Shown: piece by piece, positions 14,815 through 23,030 of the stretch
Numbering within the stretch: the first letter of the stretch is position 1
Layout of the letters: each line of letters opens with the position of its first letter
DNA from: Candidatus Wolfebacteria bacterium
GTDB taxonomy: Bacteria; Patescibacteriota; Minisyncoccia; UBA6257; UBA9933
Direction of reading: 5' to 3'
Length of the DNA stretch: 50,965 bases
Assembly: GCA_016188075.1 (NCBI GenBank)
Contig: JACPIO010000005.1
Span: 1 to 50,965, forward strand
Translations under genes and position numbers: made by a program
Notes under the pieces: model-generated
The model's database searches: none
The model's input: only the letters and a program-made list of their open reading frames with translations
Told to the model about the DNA's origin: nothing

Positions 14815-15075
14815 CTAAATCGCCCCTTCTTTTTGCAAAATCATTTTTTTCCACTTTTTGCCGCGATTGGATTCGCCGACTTGGCCGTCGGAGCGGATTA
14901 CGCGATAGCACGGAATTTTCTTGTAGTCGTGATTCTTGCTTAGAATATTTCCGACCGCGCGGTAAGCTTTCGGACTGCCGGCTAATTTCGCCACTTGCTT
15001 GTAAGTCAAAACTTTCCCTTTGGGAATTTTTGCCACCACTTCTAATACTTTTTCCTTAAAGGAGCGGGTTTTCAT
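14815..15075 (-). CDS. MGMT-family / alkyltransferase-like protein
   Basis: The start is placed at MKTRSFKEKV (15075); the 18 residues before it in the track are not conserved-looking. The short DNA-binding fold of O6-alkylguanine transferases is clear: 'KVLEVVAKIPKGKVLTYKQVAKLAG', 'AYRAVGNILSKN' with the Arg finger helix, 'IPCYRVIRSDGQVG' and a Gly/Lys-rich end. The acceptor Cys is present, but the motif is PCYRV instead of PCHRV. At 86 aa it lacks the N-terminal domain, like the Atl/YbaZ and short MGMT-like proteins of CPR. Either transfer or flagging of O6-alkylguanine for excision repair is possible. Confidence 0.82.
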   Translation of the reverse strand: MKTRSFKEKVLEVVAKIPKGKVLTYKQVAKLAGSPKAYRAVGNILSKNHDYKKIPCYRVIRSDGQVGESNRGKKWKKMILQKEGAI

Positions 15076-15099
15076 AAGATTATTGTGCATGACTACAAT

Positions 15100-15117
15100 G
15101 CTACGTTTAAACGTAGC
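15100..15117. repeat. Perfect 18-bp palindrome upstream of the MGMT-like gene
   Basis: GCTACGTTTAAACGTAGC, 25 bases before the start codon. This is a candidate operator or hairpin in the leader. Confidence 0.5.
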
Positions 15118-15172
15118 GCCTCGTTTCAATCTATTGAGAAATCGGAAATATTAAGAAATCGGACGTTGCGGG

Positions 15173-15315
15173 AAAAACAAAACGGGCTCATCACCCGTCT
15201 TGCTTTAAGGAGCCAGCCTTTAATGATTTCAGTTCCGTCTTCTAAACTGGAGCAGGACTTGTCTCCAGACGCGCGTTTGAACCCCAATCACCCAAGGCTA
15301 TGTCCTCTCCTCACT
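15173..15315 (-). ncRNA. Structured RNA or attenuator, ~143 nt
   Basis: On the minus strand TTGACT (15344-15349), a 16-base spacer and TATACT (15322-15327) start a transcript. In it AGCCTT pairs with AAGGCT, TGATT with AATCA, GGTTC with GAACT, CGTCT with AGACG, and CTGGAG with CTCCAG at the tip, a rod with internal loops. ACGGG/CCCGT followed by TTTTGTTTTT terminates it, 98 bases before the MGMT-like start codon. It may be a free small RNA or a regulated leader of the MGMT-like gene. No known riboswitch consensus was recognised. Confidence 0.6.
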
Positions 15316-15381
15316 ATGTAAAGTATAAAAAATAAAATACCGGAGTCAAGCCTCTTCTGTTTACAAAGTGTGGATATCGCG

Positions 15382-15600
15382 CTAATCCATCATTTGGTCC
15401 TTTTTTTTCAAATAAACCATCACCAAAACCGCGAAAATCAAGACTGGAAGTAATGCCAAAGAAGTGATGGCAACCGGCCGCGTGGTAACGCTGACCACCT
15501 GCCCCAGCATAGAAACGTTGACCACAATCGCGTAGCCGCTCATCAAAACAGAATATCCGGCCAAAACCTTGATAATTTTTTCGTATTTGCTTTTTTTCAT
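15382..15600 (-). CDS. Small two-span membrane protein, unknown
   Basis: A 72-aa protein with a basic N-terminus (MKKSKYEKIIK), two hydrophobic stretches ('VLAGYSVLMSGYAIVVNVSMLG' and 'AITSLALLPVLIFAVLVMVYL') and a KKKDQ tail, so both ends are probably cytoplasmic. The family is not recognised. A TATAAT lies ~50 bases upstream (near 15650) and GGACGAG precedes the start, so it may have its own short leader. Confidence 0.6.
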   Translation of the reverse strand: MKKSKYEKIIKVLAGYSVLMSGYAIVVNVSMLGQVVSVTTRPVAITSLALLPVLIFAVLVMVYLKKKDQMMD

Positions 15601-15657
15601 CTCGTCCTATAGGCCCGCGGGCGACCTTTCTTGTATTTATTATAGATTATCATTTTT

Positions 15658-16278
15658 CTACTTTAAAATCAAAATCTTGATTTCATAATTATACTCCGCG
15701 GTCTCTCCCAAGGCAATTTTAAATTTAATCGGATATTCTCCTTCTTTTTGCCAAACGTGAGAAATCGTCGTGTTTTTCCCGGATTCCAAGGATCCGGCGC
15801 TTGCGCCGCCCTCTCCCCAATCAATTTCGTAATTCAGTTTTTGGGCATCGTTTGCGACTGACGGATTTTTAATGAGAAAAGACAAAGGCGACCCTACCTT
15901 CCCCAAGTAACGAAAGTATTCAATAATTTCGTTCGGTAAAGGTCTATCTCCAACCCCCAAAACATTCTGGGCCGCTTCGCCGGTTTTCTCCAATCCCCCT
16001 TCGATCGCTTCGTAAGTTTTTTCTTTGGCGGCCTGACTTGCTTCGGACGCCCCTTTCTCGACGAAAGATTTACCCTGCTCCACAACGGCAGATAATTTTT
16101 CTTTTACTCCTCGACTCAAATCTGAAATTTTCTCCAAGAAAGAGGACGGGTGCGTTATTGACTCGCGGTCAAAATCCAAAAATCTCAATGTCGCGCTTCT
16201 TTCTTTTCCCCAAAACAAATACCCCAAGCCGAGAAGCGCGAAAGCCGCCGCGGAAAATATTATAAGTTTTTTACTCAT
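15658..16278 (-). CDS. Membrane-anchored protein with helical stalk and PKD-like domain
   Basis: The 206-aa protein begins with a signal anchor (LIIFSAAAFALLGLGYLFW). Next comes a charged alpha-helical stalk ('GVKEKLSAVVEQGKSFVEKGASEASQAAKEKTYEAIEGGL', ~57-100), reminiscent of apolipoprotein or LEA-type repeats. The C-terminal beta domain (~125-206) reads 'LNYEIDWGEGGASAGSLESGKNTTISHVWQKEGEYPIKFKI', close to PKD domains. The topology suggests an outward-facing surface protein. Palindromic element E2 lies directly upstream in the same orientation. Specific role unknown. Confidence 0.72.
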   Translation of the reverse strand: MSKKLIIFSAAAFALLGLGYLFWGKERSATLRFLDFDRESITHPSSFLEKISDLSRGVKEKLSAVVEQGKSFVEKGASEASQAAKEKTYEAIEGGLEKTGEAAQNVLGVGDRPLPNEIIEYFRYLGKVGSPLSFLIKNPSVANDAQKLNYEIDWGEGGASAGSLESGKNTTISHVWQKEGEYPIKFKIALGETAEYNYEIKILILK

Positions 16279-16317
16279 TTATTATTTGTAAGAAATTACA
16301 GCGTTGTTTATATTTTC

Positions 16318-16480
16318 GAGCAGGCAATTCGTCCGAAAACACGCTATCAATTTCCCCAGCGAGGAAATTGCGCTCGCTCTCGGCCTCGCTCTCCCTCGCT
16401 ACGCCAAGTCTGACTTGGCTACGCTCGGGAACCATGCCCGCTCGGCCTGCGAGACGGTTTTCTCAACAAATTGCCTGCTC
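16318..16480 (-). repeat. Cloverleaf palindromic element, copy E2
   Basis: The perfect 12-bp outer arms are GAGCAGGCAATT and AATTGCCTGCTC. On the minus strand it shows TGTTGAG-AAAA, TCTCG, a GGCC arm containing unpaired GGGCATGGT, GAGAGC, and a hairpin CAATTTCC-TCGCTGG-GGAAATTG. Compared with E3 (37.3 kb), the inner part is nearly identical, the outer arms are completely different but still paired, and the tip has an extra hairpin (GCCAAGT/ACTTGGC). Confidence 0.85.
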
Positions 16481-16534
16481 GGATTATACCAATTATACCA
16501 AATTTATTCGCCTACAAGAACTCAGCTACCGTTG

Positions 16535-16563
16535 TTGCGATTAAAAAACCCTAATGGTAAAAT
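16535..16563 (+). promoter_or_regulatory. Promoter of the pilus operon
   Basis: TTGCGA, a 17-base spacer and TAAAAT. The pilB ATG lies 12 bases after the -10 box, so the mRNA would have at most a few leader bases. Confidence 0.65.
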
Positions 16564-16575
16564 ATTATAAATGGG

Positions 16576-17790
16576 ATGCCTAAAACAAAAATCGAGGAAG
16601 AATTAGAAAAAGGAGCGGAACTTTCGATTATCGGCTTAGTGGACAGCTTGATTGAACACGCTTATACGGCCCGGGCTTCCGACATTCACATTGATCCGGA
16701 AGAAAAACGAGTCCGGGTTCGACTTCGGATTGACGGCGTTCTTCACGACAGTTTTATTTTTCCCAACGAGGTTCATTCGGAAATTATCACCCGCATCAAA
16801 GTTTTATCCGGTCTTCGAACCGACGAACACCAAGCGGCCCAAGACGGTCGTTTTCGAATACCTCTTAAAAAAATCGGGCCGGTGGATGTCCGAGTCTCGA
16901 TCGCGCCTACCTACTATGGTGAAAACGCCGTCATGCGGTTACTCGCCGAAAGAGGGGAAAAAATTACTTTCAACTCCTTGGGCTTTAATCCCAGAGACCG
17001 ATTAAAAATCGAGCAGGCCATCAAAAAACCTTACGGCATGGTTCTCGCGACCGGTCCCACCGGCTCGGGGAAAACCACCTCGCTTTACACTTTAATAAAA
17101 ATTTTAAAAACGCCGGAGGTTTCCATCATCACTATTGAAGACCCCATTGAATATTCCATCGAAGGCGTTGACCAGATTCAGGTCAATCCGCGGACCGGTT
17201 TAACTTTCGCGAGCGGACTTCGTTCCATTCTAAGACAAGATCCTAATATTATTATGGTCGGAGAAATCCGGGACGAGGAAACCGCCCGCATCGCGGTTAA
17301 TGCCTCTTTAACCGGCCACCTTCTTCTCTCCACTCTGCATACGAACGACGCGCCCACGACTCTGCCCCGGCTTTTAGATATGAAGATTGAACCTTTTCTC
17401 ATCGCCTCCACGGTGAATATCGCCATTGGTCAAAGATTAGTGAGAAAAATTTGCTCAACCTGCAAGACTAAAAAAGCCGTGACTATGGATGAACTAAAAA
17501 GTTTAAGCGAAGTTCTGCCGCCGGAAACCCTAGCCGAATACAAAGAATTTTATAAAGGCGCCGGCTGCGGCGAGTGCAATCAAAGCGGCTACAAAGGACG
17601 AATCGGCATCTATGAAGTTTTGGAGATGGACGATGCTGTCCGGGCCGCCGTCCTAAGAAAAGCCGACGCCAGCGAAATCCGCGAGATCGCCGTCAAAAAC
17701 GGGATGACCACAATGATCAAGGACGGCTTAGAGAAAGTAATGGCTGGCGTTACCACGATTGAGGAGATATTAAGAGTAATTCACGAGTAA
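16576..17790 (+). CDS. pilB: Type IV pilus assembly ATPase PilB (GspE family)
   Basis: A hexameric cytoplasmic ATPase that powers pilin polymerisation. Visible: 'ARASDIHIDPEEKRVRVRLRIDG' (N2 domain, ~33), Walker A 'ATGPTGSGKTTSLYT' (~160), the Asp-box region 'ITIEDPIEYSIEGVDQIQVN', Walker B 'MVGEIRDEETA' (~228), the His box 'LSTLHTNDA' and a four-Cys zinc site CSTCK...CGECNQSGYKG (~293-333). At 404 aa it lacks the N-terminal MshEN-type N1 domain of most PilB proteins, which is often the c-di-GMP or anchor module. It is first in a plus-strand operon with pilC and prepilin genes. No PilT or PilD is in the window. Confidence 0.93.
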   Translation: MPKTKIEEELEKGAELSIIGLVDSLIEHAYTARASDIHIDPEEKRVRVRLRIDGVLHDSFIFPNEVHSEIITRIKVLSGLRTDEHQAAQDGRFRIPLKKIGPVDVRVSIAPTYYGENAVMRLLAERGEKITFNSLGFNPRDRLKIEQAIKKPYGMVLATGPTGSGKTTSLYTLIKILKTPEVSIITIEDPIEYSIEGVDQIQVNPRTGLTFASGLRSILRQDPNIIMVGEIRDEETARIAVNASLTGHLLLSTLHTNDAPTTLPRLLDMKIEPFLIASTVNIAIGQRLVRKICSTCKTKKAVTMDELKSLSEVLPPETLAEYKEFYKGAGCGECNQSGYKGRIGIYEVLEMDDAVRAAVLRKADASEIREIAVKNGMTTMIKDGLEKVMAGVTTIEEILRVIHE

Positions 17791-17796
17791 TCTATG

Positions 17797-17945
17797 CCCA
17801 GTAGTGAACCCGCGATTGGATTTCGCTCAATTTATTTTAATATGCCGCGATAAGTTATAAACTAATAAGAAATTACAATAAATTTAAAAATTAAACTCTG
17901 CTCGCGAAATCAAAAATAAATTATTATCGCGGGTCTACTACTGGG
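17797..17945 (+). promoter_or_regulatory. 149-base hairpin element between pilB and pilC
   Basis: CCCAGTAGT-GA-ACCCGCGAT at the left pairs with ATCGCGGGT-CT-ACTACTGGG at the right (18 of 20 paired). Inside, GATTTCGC pairs with GCGAAATC and AATTTATTTT with AAAATAAATT in crossing order, so alternative or pseudoknotted folds are possible. The right arm ends one base before the pilC ATG, so the fold should mask ribosome access to pilC. No promoter is obvious inside it. Confidence 0.7.
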
Positions 17946-17946
17946 T

Positions 17947-18999
17947 ATGAATCTTTTTTCTCGCGTTTCAATCCAAGAGCAAATCCTTTTTGTTAAGTAT
18001 TTAGCCGTGATGACTAAAGCTGGGATGCCCATTTTGGATTCTCTCCAGCTTATGAAAAAACAGCGCATTTCGAAAATGATGACTAAAATTCTTGATCAAA
18101 TGATTAGCGACGTCTCTAATGGCCAGTTTCTCTTCGTCAGTCTGGAGAGGTTCCGAAATGTTTTTGGCGATTTTATGCTGAACATTATCCGCGTCGGCGA
18201 GACCAGCGGCATTCTCCATGAAAATTTGAATTATCTGGCCGAAGAACTAAAGAAGAAACAGGAATTGGGGCGGAAAGTGAAGGGAGCGCTCACCTATCCC
18301 ATTATTATTCTCTTTACGGCGACCGCCATCGTCGGTCTCTTGACGCTTTATGTTTTTCCGAAAATCCTGCCGGTCTTAAAGAATCTCAAAACCAAACCGC
18401 CCCTCCCCACCCGAATTCTGATTTCGATCTCGGATTTTATGACGGCTTACGGCGTCTTTGTGTTTTTAGGCGTCATCGTTGGCGGCATCCTTCTCTGGTT
18501 TCTTGTTTCCAAAGTAAAACCGGTAAAATTTTTATTTCATCGCATCGTCCTTATCACGCCCCTGGCCGGGAGAATATCCCGAAATTACAACTTGACTGCT
18601 TTCGCAAGGACCCTCGGGCTTCTCCTTAAAAGCGACATCAAGGTCGTTGAAGCTCTTTCGATGACGGCCGAGACAATGACCAATTTAGTCTACCGAGAAG
18701 AAATGAAAAAAGTAGCCGCGAACGTAAGCCGCGGCGAAGAAATTTCCAGGCATCTCGAAAATAAAACTTATCTTTTTCCTCCCATGCTTTCTCAGATGAT
18801 CGCCATCGGCGAGAAGACCGGCAACTTAAGCGAATCGCTGCTCTACCTTGCCGAGCTTTACGAAGCCGAGCTCGACGACCTCACAAAAAATCTATCGAGC
18901 GTCCTCGAACCGGTCCTGATGATTATTTTGGGCGTTATTGTCGGATTCATCGCCCTTTCGATTATCACGCCCATCTACCAGATGACTCAAAGTCTCTAA
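17947..18999 (+). CDS. pilC: Type IV pilus inner-membrane platform PilC (GspF family)
   Basis: The 350-aa polytopic protein carries two GspF domains: 'EQILFVKYLAVMTKAGMPILDSL ... VGETSGILHENLNYLAEEL' (~10-130) and 'FARTLGLLLKSDIKVVEALSM ... AIGEKTGNLSESLLYLAELYEAELDDLTKNLSSVLEPVLMIILGVIVGFIALSIITPIY' (~215-350), with membrane helices at ~115-140, ~165-190 and the C-terminus. It is the platform between the ATPase and the pilus fibre. It follows pilB after a hairpin spacer and leads the prepilin genes two bases downstream. Confidence 0.94.
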   Translation: MNLFSRVSIQEQILFVKYLAVMTKAGMPILDSLQLMKKQRISKMMTKILDQMISDVSNGQFLFVSLERFRNVFGDFMLNIIRVGETSGILHENLNYLAEELKKKQELGRKVKGALTYPIIILFTATAIVGLLTLYVFPKILPVLKNLKTKPPLPTRILISISDFMTAYGVFVFLGVIVGGILLWFLVSKVKPVKFLFHRIVLITPLAGRISRNYNLTAFARTLGLLLKSDIKVVEALSMTAETMTNLVYREEMKKVAANVSRGEEISRHLENKTYLFPPMLSQMIAIGEKTGNLSESLLYLAELYEAELDDLTKNLSSVLEPVLMIILGVIVGFIALSIITPIYQMTQSL

Positions 19000-19001
19000 T
19001 T

Positions 19002-20768
19002 ATGAAAAATCAAACGATTGAAACAGGATTCAGTCTCATTGAGACGCTCGTCGCCATTACCATCTTTATTATCGTTACTGCGCCGATTTATTTTGCCTAT
19101 TCTCAAATTCTCGATATCATCCAGAGAAACCAAGCGCGCTCTTACGCCGTGGCCGTTATTCAAAACCAAATTGAAACAGTGAGAAATATGCCCTATGCGG
19201 CAGTGGGCATTCAGGGCGGCTATCCCATCGGTCAACTCTTAGCCAATCAGACTGTCAATTATGAAGGCTACTCTTTTTCTCTCCAAACCACGGTTAAGAA
19301 TATTGACGATCCTTTTGACGGCACAGTGACAAGCACCCCACAGGACACCGCGCCGGCTGATTATAAATTAGTGGAACTCGTGATTACCTGCTCCAGTTGT
19401 CCAAATTTCTCTCCGTTCACGGTGACGACCAACGTCGCCCCCAAAGCATTGGAGACAGCCACCAATAATGGCTCTTTATTCATCAATGTTTTTGACGCCG
19501 CGGGTCAGCCGGTATCTCTGGCCAATGTTCACGTTTTTAATCCTTCGACTACTCCTCCGCTCACCATTGATGATACTACTAACATCGGCGGTCTCCTCCA
19601 ATTGGTTGACATTCCAACCAGCAGTATTGCTTACGAAATTTCCGTTTCGAAATCCGGTTTTTCATCGGAGACAACTTATCCCTTGGGAGCGCCGGGGAAT
19701 CCTAATCCCGTAAAACCCCATGCCACAGTGGCCCAAGCACAGTTAACGCAAATAAGTTTTGTCATTGACCGAACCAGCACTCTGAATTTCAAAACTGCTG
19801 ACGCCTTCTGCCGCGCTCTACCCAATGTCGAATTTACCCAAACCGGCGCAAAATTAATCGGCACGAGCCCGGATATTTTTAAATACCAAAGCAGTTCGGC
19901 AACAGACGTAAATGGCCGGAAAACCGTGAGCAATATCGAATGGGATACCTATAATTTCGCGGTCTCAAGCACTGCTTATGATTTAAGCGGCACCTCCCCG
20001 GTTTTGCCCATAGTCCTTAATCCTTCAAGCACCTCCAATCTCGCATGGCTTCTTGCCCCCCGGAAACCTCGAACCCTGCTTGTTACGGTAAGGGACCAGA
20101 ACGGGAACCTCATTGACGATGCCAAAGTGGAATTATCCAAAACCGGTTTTAGCCAAGTCGCCTTTACCAAAAGAAGGCCTCTCGATCAAACTGATTGGTC
20201 TCAAAGCGGCTACGCAAGTCAAAGCGGCAATATCGAAGCAGAAGCAACGCCGGGCGAACTAAAACTTCTTGCGATAAACGGAAAATATCCGACCACGACC
20301 ATCGAGTGGCTCATCTCCAACACCTTTGATTTAGGAACGACAACCACTGCCCTCTACACTTTAGATTGGCAACCTCAAAGTCAACCCATGGAAACCGGCC
20401 CGGATAGTCTCAAATTCCAAATAGCTTCCAATAACGACCAGAGCAGTTGGAACTTTTTAGGACCAGACAACAGCACGAGCACTTTCTATACTGCCACCAC
20501 TACCCCCGTGAATCTCATCCACGCGAACAATCGCTATCTGCGCTATAAGGTTTATCTAAAAACCGATAATGAAAATTTTACCCCCCTGCTTCAGGATTTC
20601 TCCATTAACTTCTCTTCTCCTTGCATCCCCTCGGGCCAGGCCTTCCTTAATAATCTCTCGGCCGGCACCTACACCCTCACCATTCAAAAAGCCGGTTTTC
20701 AAACTTTTAGCAATTCCCTATCAATCGATAATGACTGGCAAAGTTATATTGCCACTCTCGAGCCATGA
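19002..20768 (+). CDS. Large modular prepilin (PilV-like) with carboxypeptidase-type repeats
   Basis: The N-terminus 'ETG|FSLIETLVAITIFIIVTAPIYFA' is a class III-type prepilin signal with Glu5. At 588 aa it is far longer than a usual minor pilin. After the helix come beta domains; 'GSLFINVFDAAGQPVSLANVHVFNP' and 'LLVTVRDQNGNLIDDAKVELSKTGF' are carboxypeptidase-regulatory-like (CarboxypepD_reg) modules, and the end 'GQAFLNNLSAGTYTLTIQKAGFQTF' is a third. Such a protein may cap or decorate the pilus as an adhesin. It is coupled to the next gene by an ATGA overlap. Confidence 0.82.
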   Translation: MKNQTIETGFSLIETLVAITIFIIVTAPIYFAYSQILDIIQRNQARSYAVAVIQNQIETVRNMPYAAVGIQGGYPIGQLLANQTVNYEGYSFSLQTTVKNIDDPFDGTVTSTPQDTAPADYKLVELVITCSSCPNFSPFTVTTNVAPKALETATNNGSLFINVFDAAGQPVSLANVHVFNPSTTPPLTIDDTTNIGGLLQLVDIPTSSIAYEISVSKSGFSSETTYPLGAPGNPNPVKPHATVAQAQLTQISFVIDRTSTLNFKTADAFCRALPNVEFTQTGAKLIGTSPDIFKYQSSSATDVNGRKTVSNIEWDTYNFAVSSTAYDLSGTSPVLPIVLNPSSTSNLAWLLAPRKPRTLLVTVRDQNGNLIDDAKVELSKTGFSQVAFTKRRPLDQTDWSQSGYASQSGNIEAEATPGELKLLAINGKYPTTTIEWLISNTFDLGTTTTALYTLDWQPQSQPMETGPDSLKFQIASNNDQSSWNFLGPDNSTSTFYTATTTPVNLIHANNRYLRYKVYLKTDNENFTPLLQDFSINFSSPCIPSGQAFLNNLSAGTYTLTIQKAGFQTFSNSLSIDNDWQSYIATLEP

Positions 20769-22438
20769 AGAAATTTAATTTGTTCCTTTTTGTAATAATC
20801 GGTTTTGCCCTCATCATTTGGAGCGCGCCCTCACTCGCTTCTGCCGCTCCTCTTAAATATTTTGAATTTGCTCCGGACTCGAATTTAAACCTTAATATCG
20901 CCTCCGCTCCCACTCCTTATCAAATTTTCTATCCTCAAAATGATTTTCTAAGCGGTTTTGATCTCTGGCTTTCTAATAACGGCTCCGGAGGCACAGCCTC
21001 TTTTGGTTTAAGAGACGCCCAAGACGCGCTTCTTACGGCGAAAACCGTTTTTATTCCCTATCTTCCCGAAAAGTGGGGCGGTCAAATATTCCATATTGAT
21101 TTTGATAATCCGGTAGCAGTCTCGAGTTCCGCTCTCTATAAAATTAAAATGTTAAGCTCAATGCCCAATCTGCGAATTTATTACACTACTCGAATCCAGC
21201 TTTTAGAGCATAACGCCCTTTCTCTACCCGTTATCCTAAGCATTGTGGGGCCAGCCCGTTTAGGCGACATAGACCAATCCTTTTCCTTTAAATTCGCTCT
21301 TTACGAGGAAAACGATACTCTCCCGCCGATTATCGCGAACGTAACCTCGTCAATAATCTCTTCTCAAGCATTCCAATTACTCTTCAACACTAATGAACCA
21401 GTGGACTATCGCGTTACCTTAAATCCAGTTCAGGGAGGCGCGAGTCAAATCCAAGATTGGATGGGTAGTTATAATTTTTGCAATCTGGGTATTTTAAATT
21501 GCGGCGCAACCTTCTCGATTTTTCCCGGCGCTTCATACAACTACGAAATTCAGGCTAAAGACTACGCTCAAAATACGAGTTTAGTCGGCGGATCCTTGGG
21601 AACCTCGGCCAATCCGCCGCCGGATAATTCTCCGCCCCCAGAAACTTCATTAGTCAGTCCGCCGGTTATCTTCGGCGCTTATCTCGCGGCCTCGACTCCC
21701 CGCTCCGTAAAAATTACTTGGCAAACCGATAAAGCGGCTGACAGCAGTCTAAAAATAAGCCTTGATTCTCTGGGTAATCAGATTGTTGCTTCAGTCGTTG
21801 ATACCACCCCGGAATTAATCCATACCCTGGACACTCCGAATGTCCTTACTCCGGAAACCAATTATTTTGCTATTTTAAGTTCGGGCGCCTCTGGCGCCTC
21901 CGCGAACCAAATCTTAAGTTTTAAAACCACGGCCGAAGCGCAAGCAGGGGTAAGCGCGGTAAGCAGTCAAGGCATACCCAATTCTAATTCTAATAATGTC
22001 TCTCCTTTGGGATCTTCAGGAATCACTCCGGTAACAAGCGGTAATTCTCCGCTATCAGAAGCGAAAATTAGTCTTTCCGAAGACGACGCAGGAAAAGCAA
22101 TTCTAACCATAGAGTGGCAAGCTCCGAGTTACGGCGAACCGAAACAAGGTTATCGCATCCATATCTTCAACGAAAGGAACGAACTAACCAGAGAAGTGTC
22201 TATCCCAGCCGGCACTCATCGGATTAGAATCTCTGATTTAGAAGCGGGCCAGTATCGGGTATTAATTTACGCCAATCAGGGAGGTATCCTCGAACGGATC
22301 GCCGAAGAAGCGACGCTTACCATCCATGAAAAATCAGTTTCGTTTTTCCAAAGCTTTTCTTTTTATGTTCTCATCGGCGTCATTCTCATCCTCGCGGCTA
22401 TTATCGCCTTTTATGTTATCCGACTTAAGCAAGTATAA
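20765..22438 (+). CDS. Secreted fibronectin-like protein with C-terminal membrane anchor
   Basis: The 557-aa protein has a Sec signal (MKKFNLFLFVIIGFALIIWSAPSLASAA) and a beta-rich N-terminal part with 'NDFLSGFDLWLSNNGSGG'. A fibronectin III-like region follows ('PRSVKITWQTDKAADSSLKISLDSLGNQIV', 'LTPETNYFAILSSGAS', ~305-390), then a Ser/Asn linker, another beta module ('KQGYRIHIFNERNELTREVSIPAGTHRIRISDLEAGQYRVLIYA') and a C-terminal helix 'FYVLIGVILILAAIIAFYVIRLKQV'. It is likely tethered on the outer face and works with the pilus made by the flanking genes. The exact role is unknown. Confidence 0.72.
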   Translation: MKKFNLFLFVIIGFALIIWSAPSLASAAPLKYFEFAPDSNLNLNIASAPTPYQIFYPQNDFLSGFDLWLSNNGSGGTASFGLRDAQDALLTAKTVFIPYLPEKWGGQIFHIDFDNPVAVSSSALYKIKMLSSMPNLRIYYTTRIQLLEHNALSLPVILSIVGPARLGDIDQSFSFKFALYEENDTLPPIIANVTSSIISSQAFQLLFNTNEPVDYRVTLNPVQGGASQIQDWMGSYNFCNLGILNCGATFSIFPGASYNYEIQAKDYAQNTSLVGGSLGTSANPPPDNSPPPETSLVSPPVIFGAYLAASTPRSVKITWQTDKAADSSLKISLDSLGNQIVASVVDTTPELIHTLDTPNVLTPETNYFAILSSGASGASANQILSFKTTAEAQAGVSAVSSQGIPNSNSNNVSPLGSSGITPVTSGNSPLSEAKISLSEDDAGKAILTIEWQAPSYGEPKQGYRIHIFNERNELTREVSIPAGTHRIRISDLEAGQYRVLIYANQGGILERIAEEATLTIHEKSVSFFQSFSFYVLIGVILILAAIIAFYVIRLKQV

Positions 22439-22442
22439 ATTT

Positions 22443-23030
22443 ATGAAGGGATTCACTCTGGTGGAGCTGATGCTGGGTTTTTCAATCATTTTGGTTATTG
22501 TCGCGGCGGCCGGATTATTTTCCGGCAATGTCTTGAACTTAAATAACATCTTCAAGGGAACTTTGGAAACGCGGGAAGAAGCCGGGCAAACTCTCCAAGC
22601 CATGGTAACCGAAATCCGCTCTCTCGCGCCGTCCAATATCGGCGGTTATCCCATCGAGGCCGCGGCCAGCAGTTCTCTTGTTTTTTTTAGCGACATTGAT
22701 ACCGACGGACTATTCGAACGAGTAAGATATTTCGTGGATGGCAATAACCTAAAAAAAGGAACCGTCAAACCAACAGGCAGTCCTTTGACTTATAATCCGG
22801 GAAATGAAATTATTACCGAACAAATTCATAACCTGATTTTAACCGCCTCCTCAACGTTTTCCTACTACGACGCGAATTACACCGGCATCGAACCTCCACT
22901 CGTTTTTCCGGTCAATACTTCTCTCATCCGAACGATCGGCGTTCGGATTGCCGCCCAGAAACAAAATCAAGGCGCGCCTTCCTCTTTTACCATTCAAGTT
23001 ACTCCCCGAAATTTACGAAGTAATCTATGA
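22443..23030 (+). CDS. Prepilin-type protein (PilW/GspJ-like minor pilin)
   Basis: The start is placed at ATG 22443, because 'MKG|FTLVELMLGFSIILVIVAAAGLF' is a canonical prepilin leader with Glu5; the 39 upstream residues in the track overlap the previous gene. The 195-aa product has a helix then 'REEAGQTLQAMVTEIRSLAPSNIGGYPIEAAASSSLVFFSDIDTDGLFERVRYFV', as in PilW/GspJ-type minor pilins. The stop overlaps the next start as ATGA. Confidence 0.82.
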   Translation: MKGFTLVELMLGFSIILVIVAAAGLFSGNVLNLNNIFKGTLETREEAGQTLQAMVTEIRSLAPSNIGGYPIEAAASSSLVFFSDIDTDGLFERVRYFVDGNNLKKGTVKPTGSPLTYNPGNEIITEQIHNLILTASSTFSYYDANYTGIEPPLVFPVNTSLIRTIGVRIAAQKQNQGAPSSFTIQVTPRNLRSNL

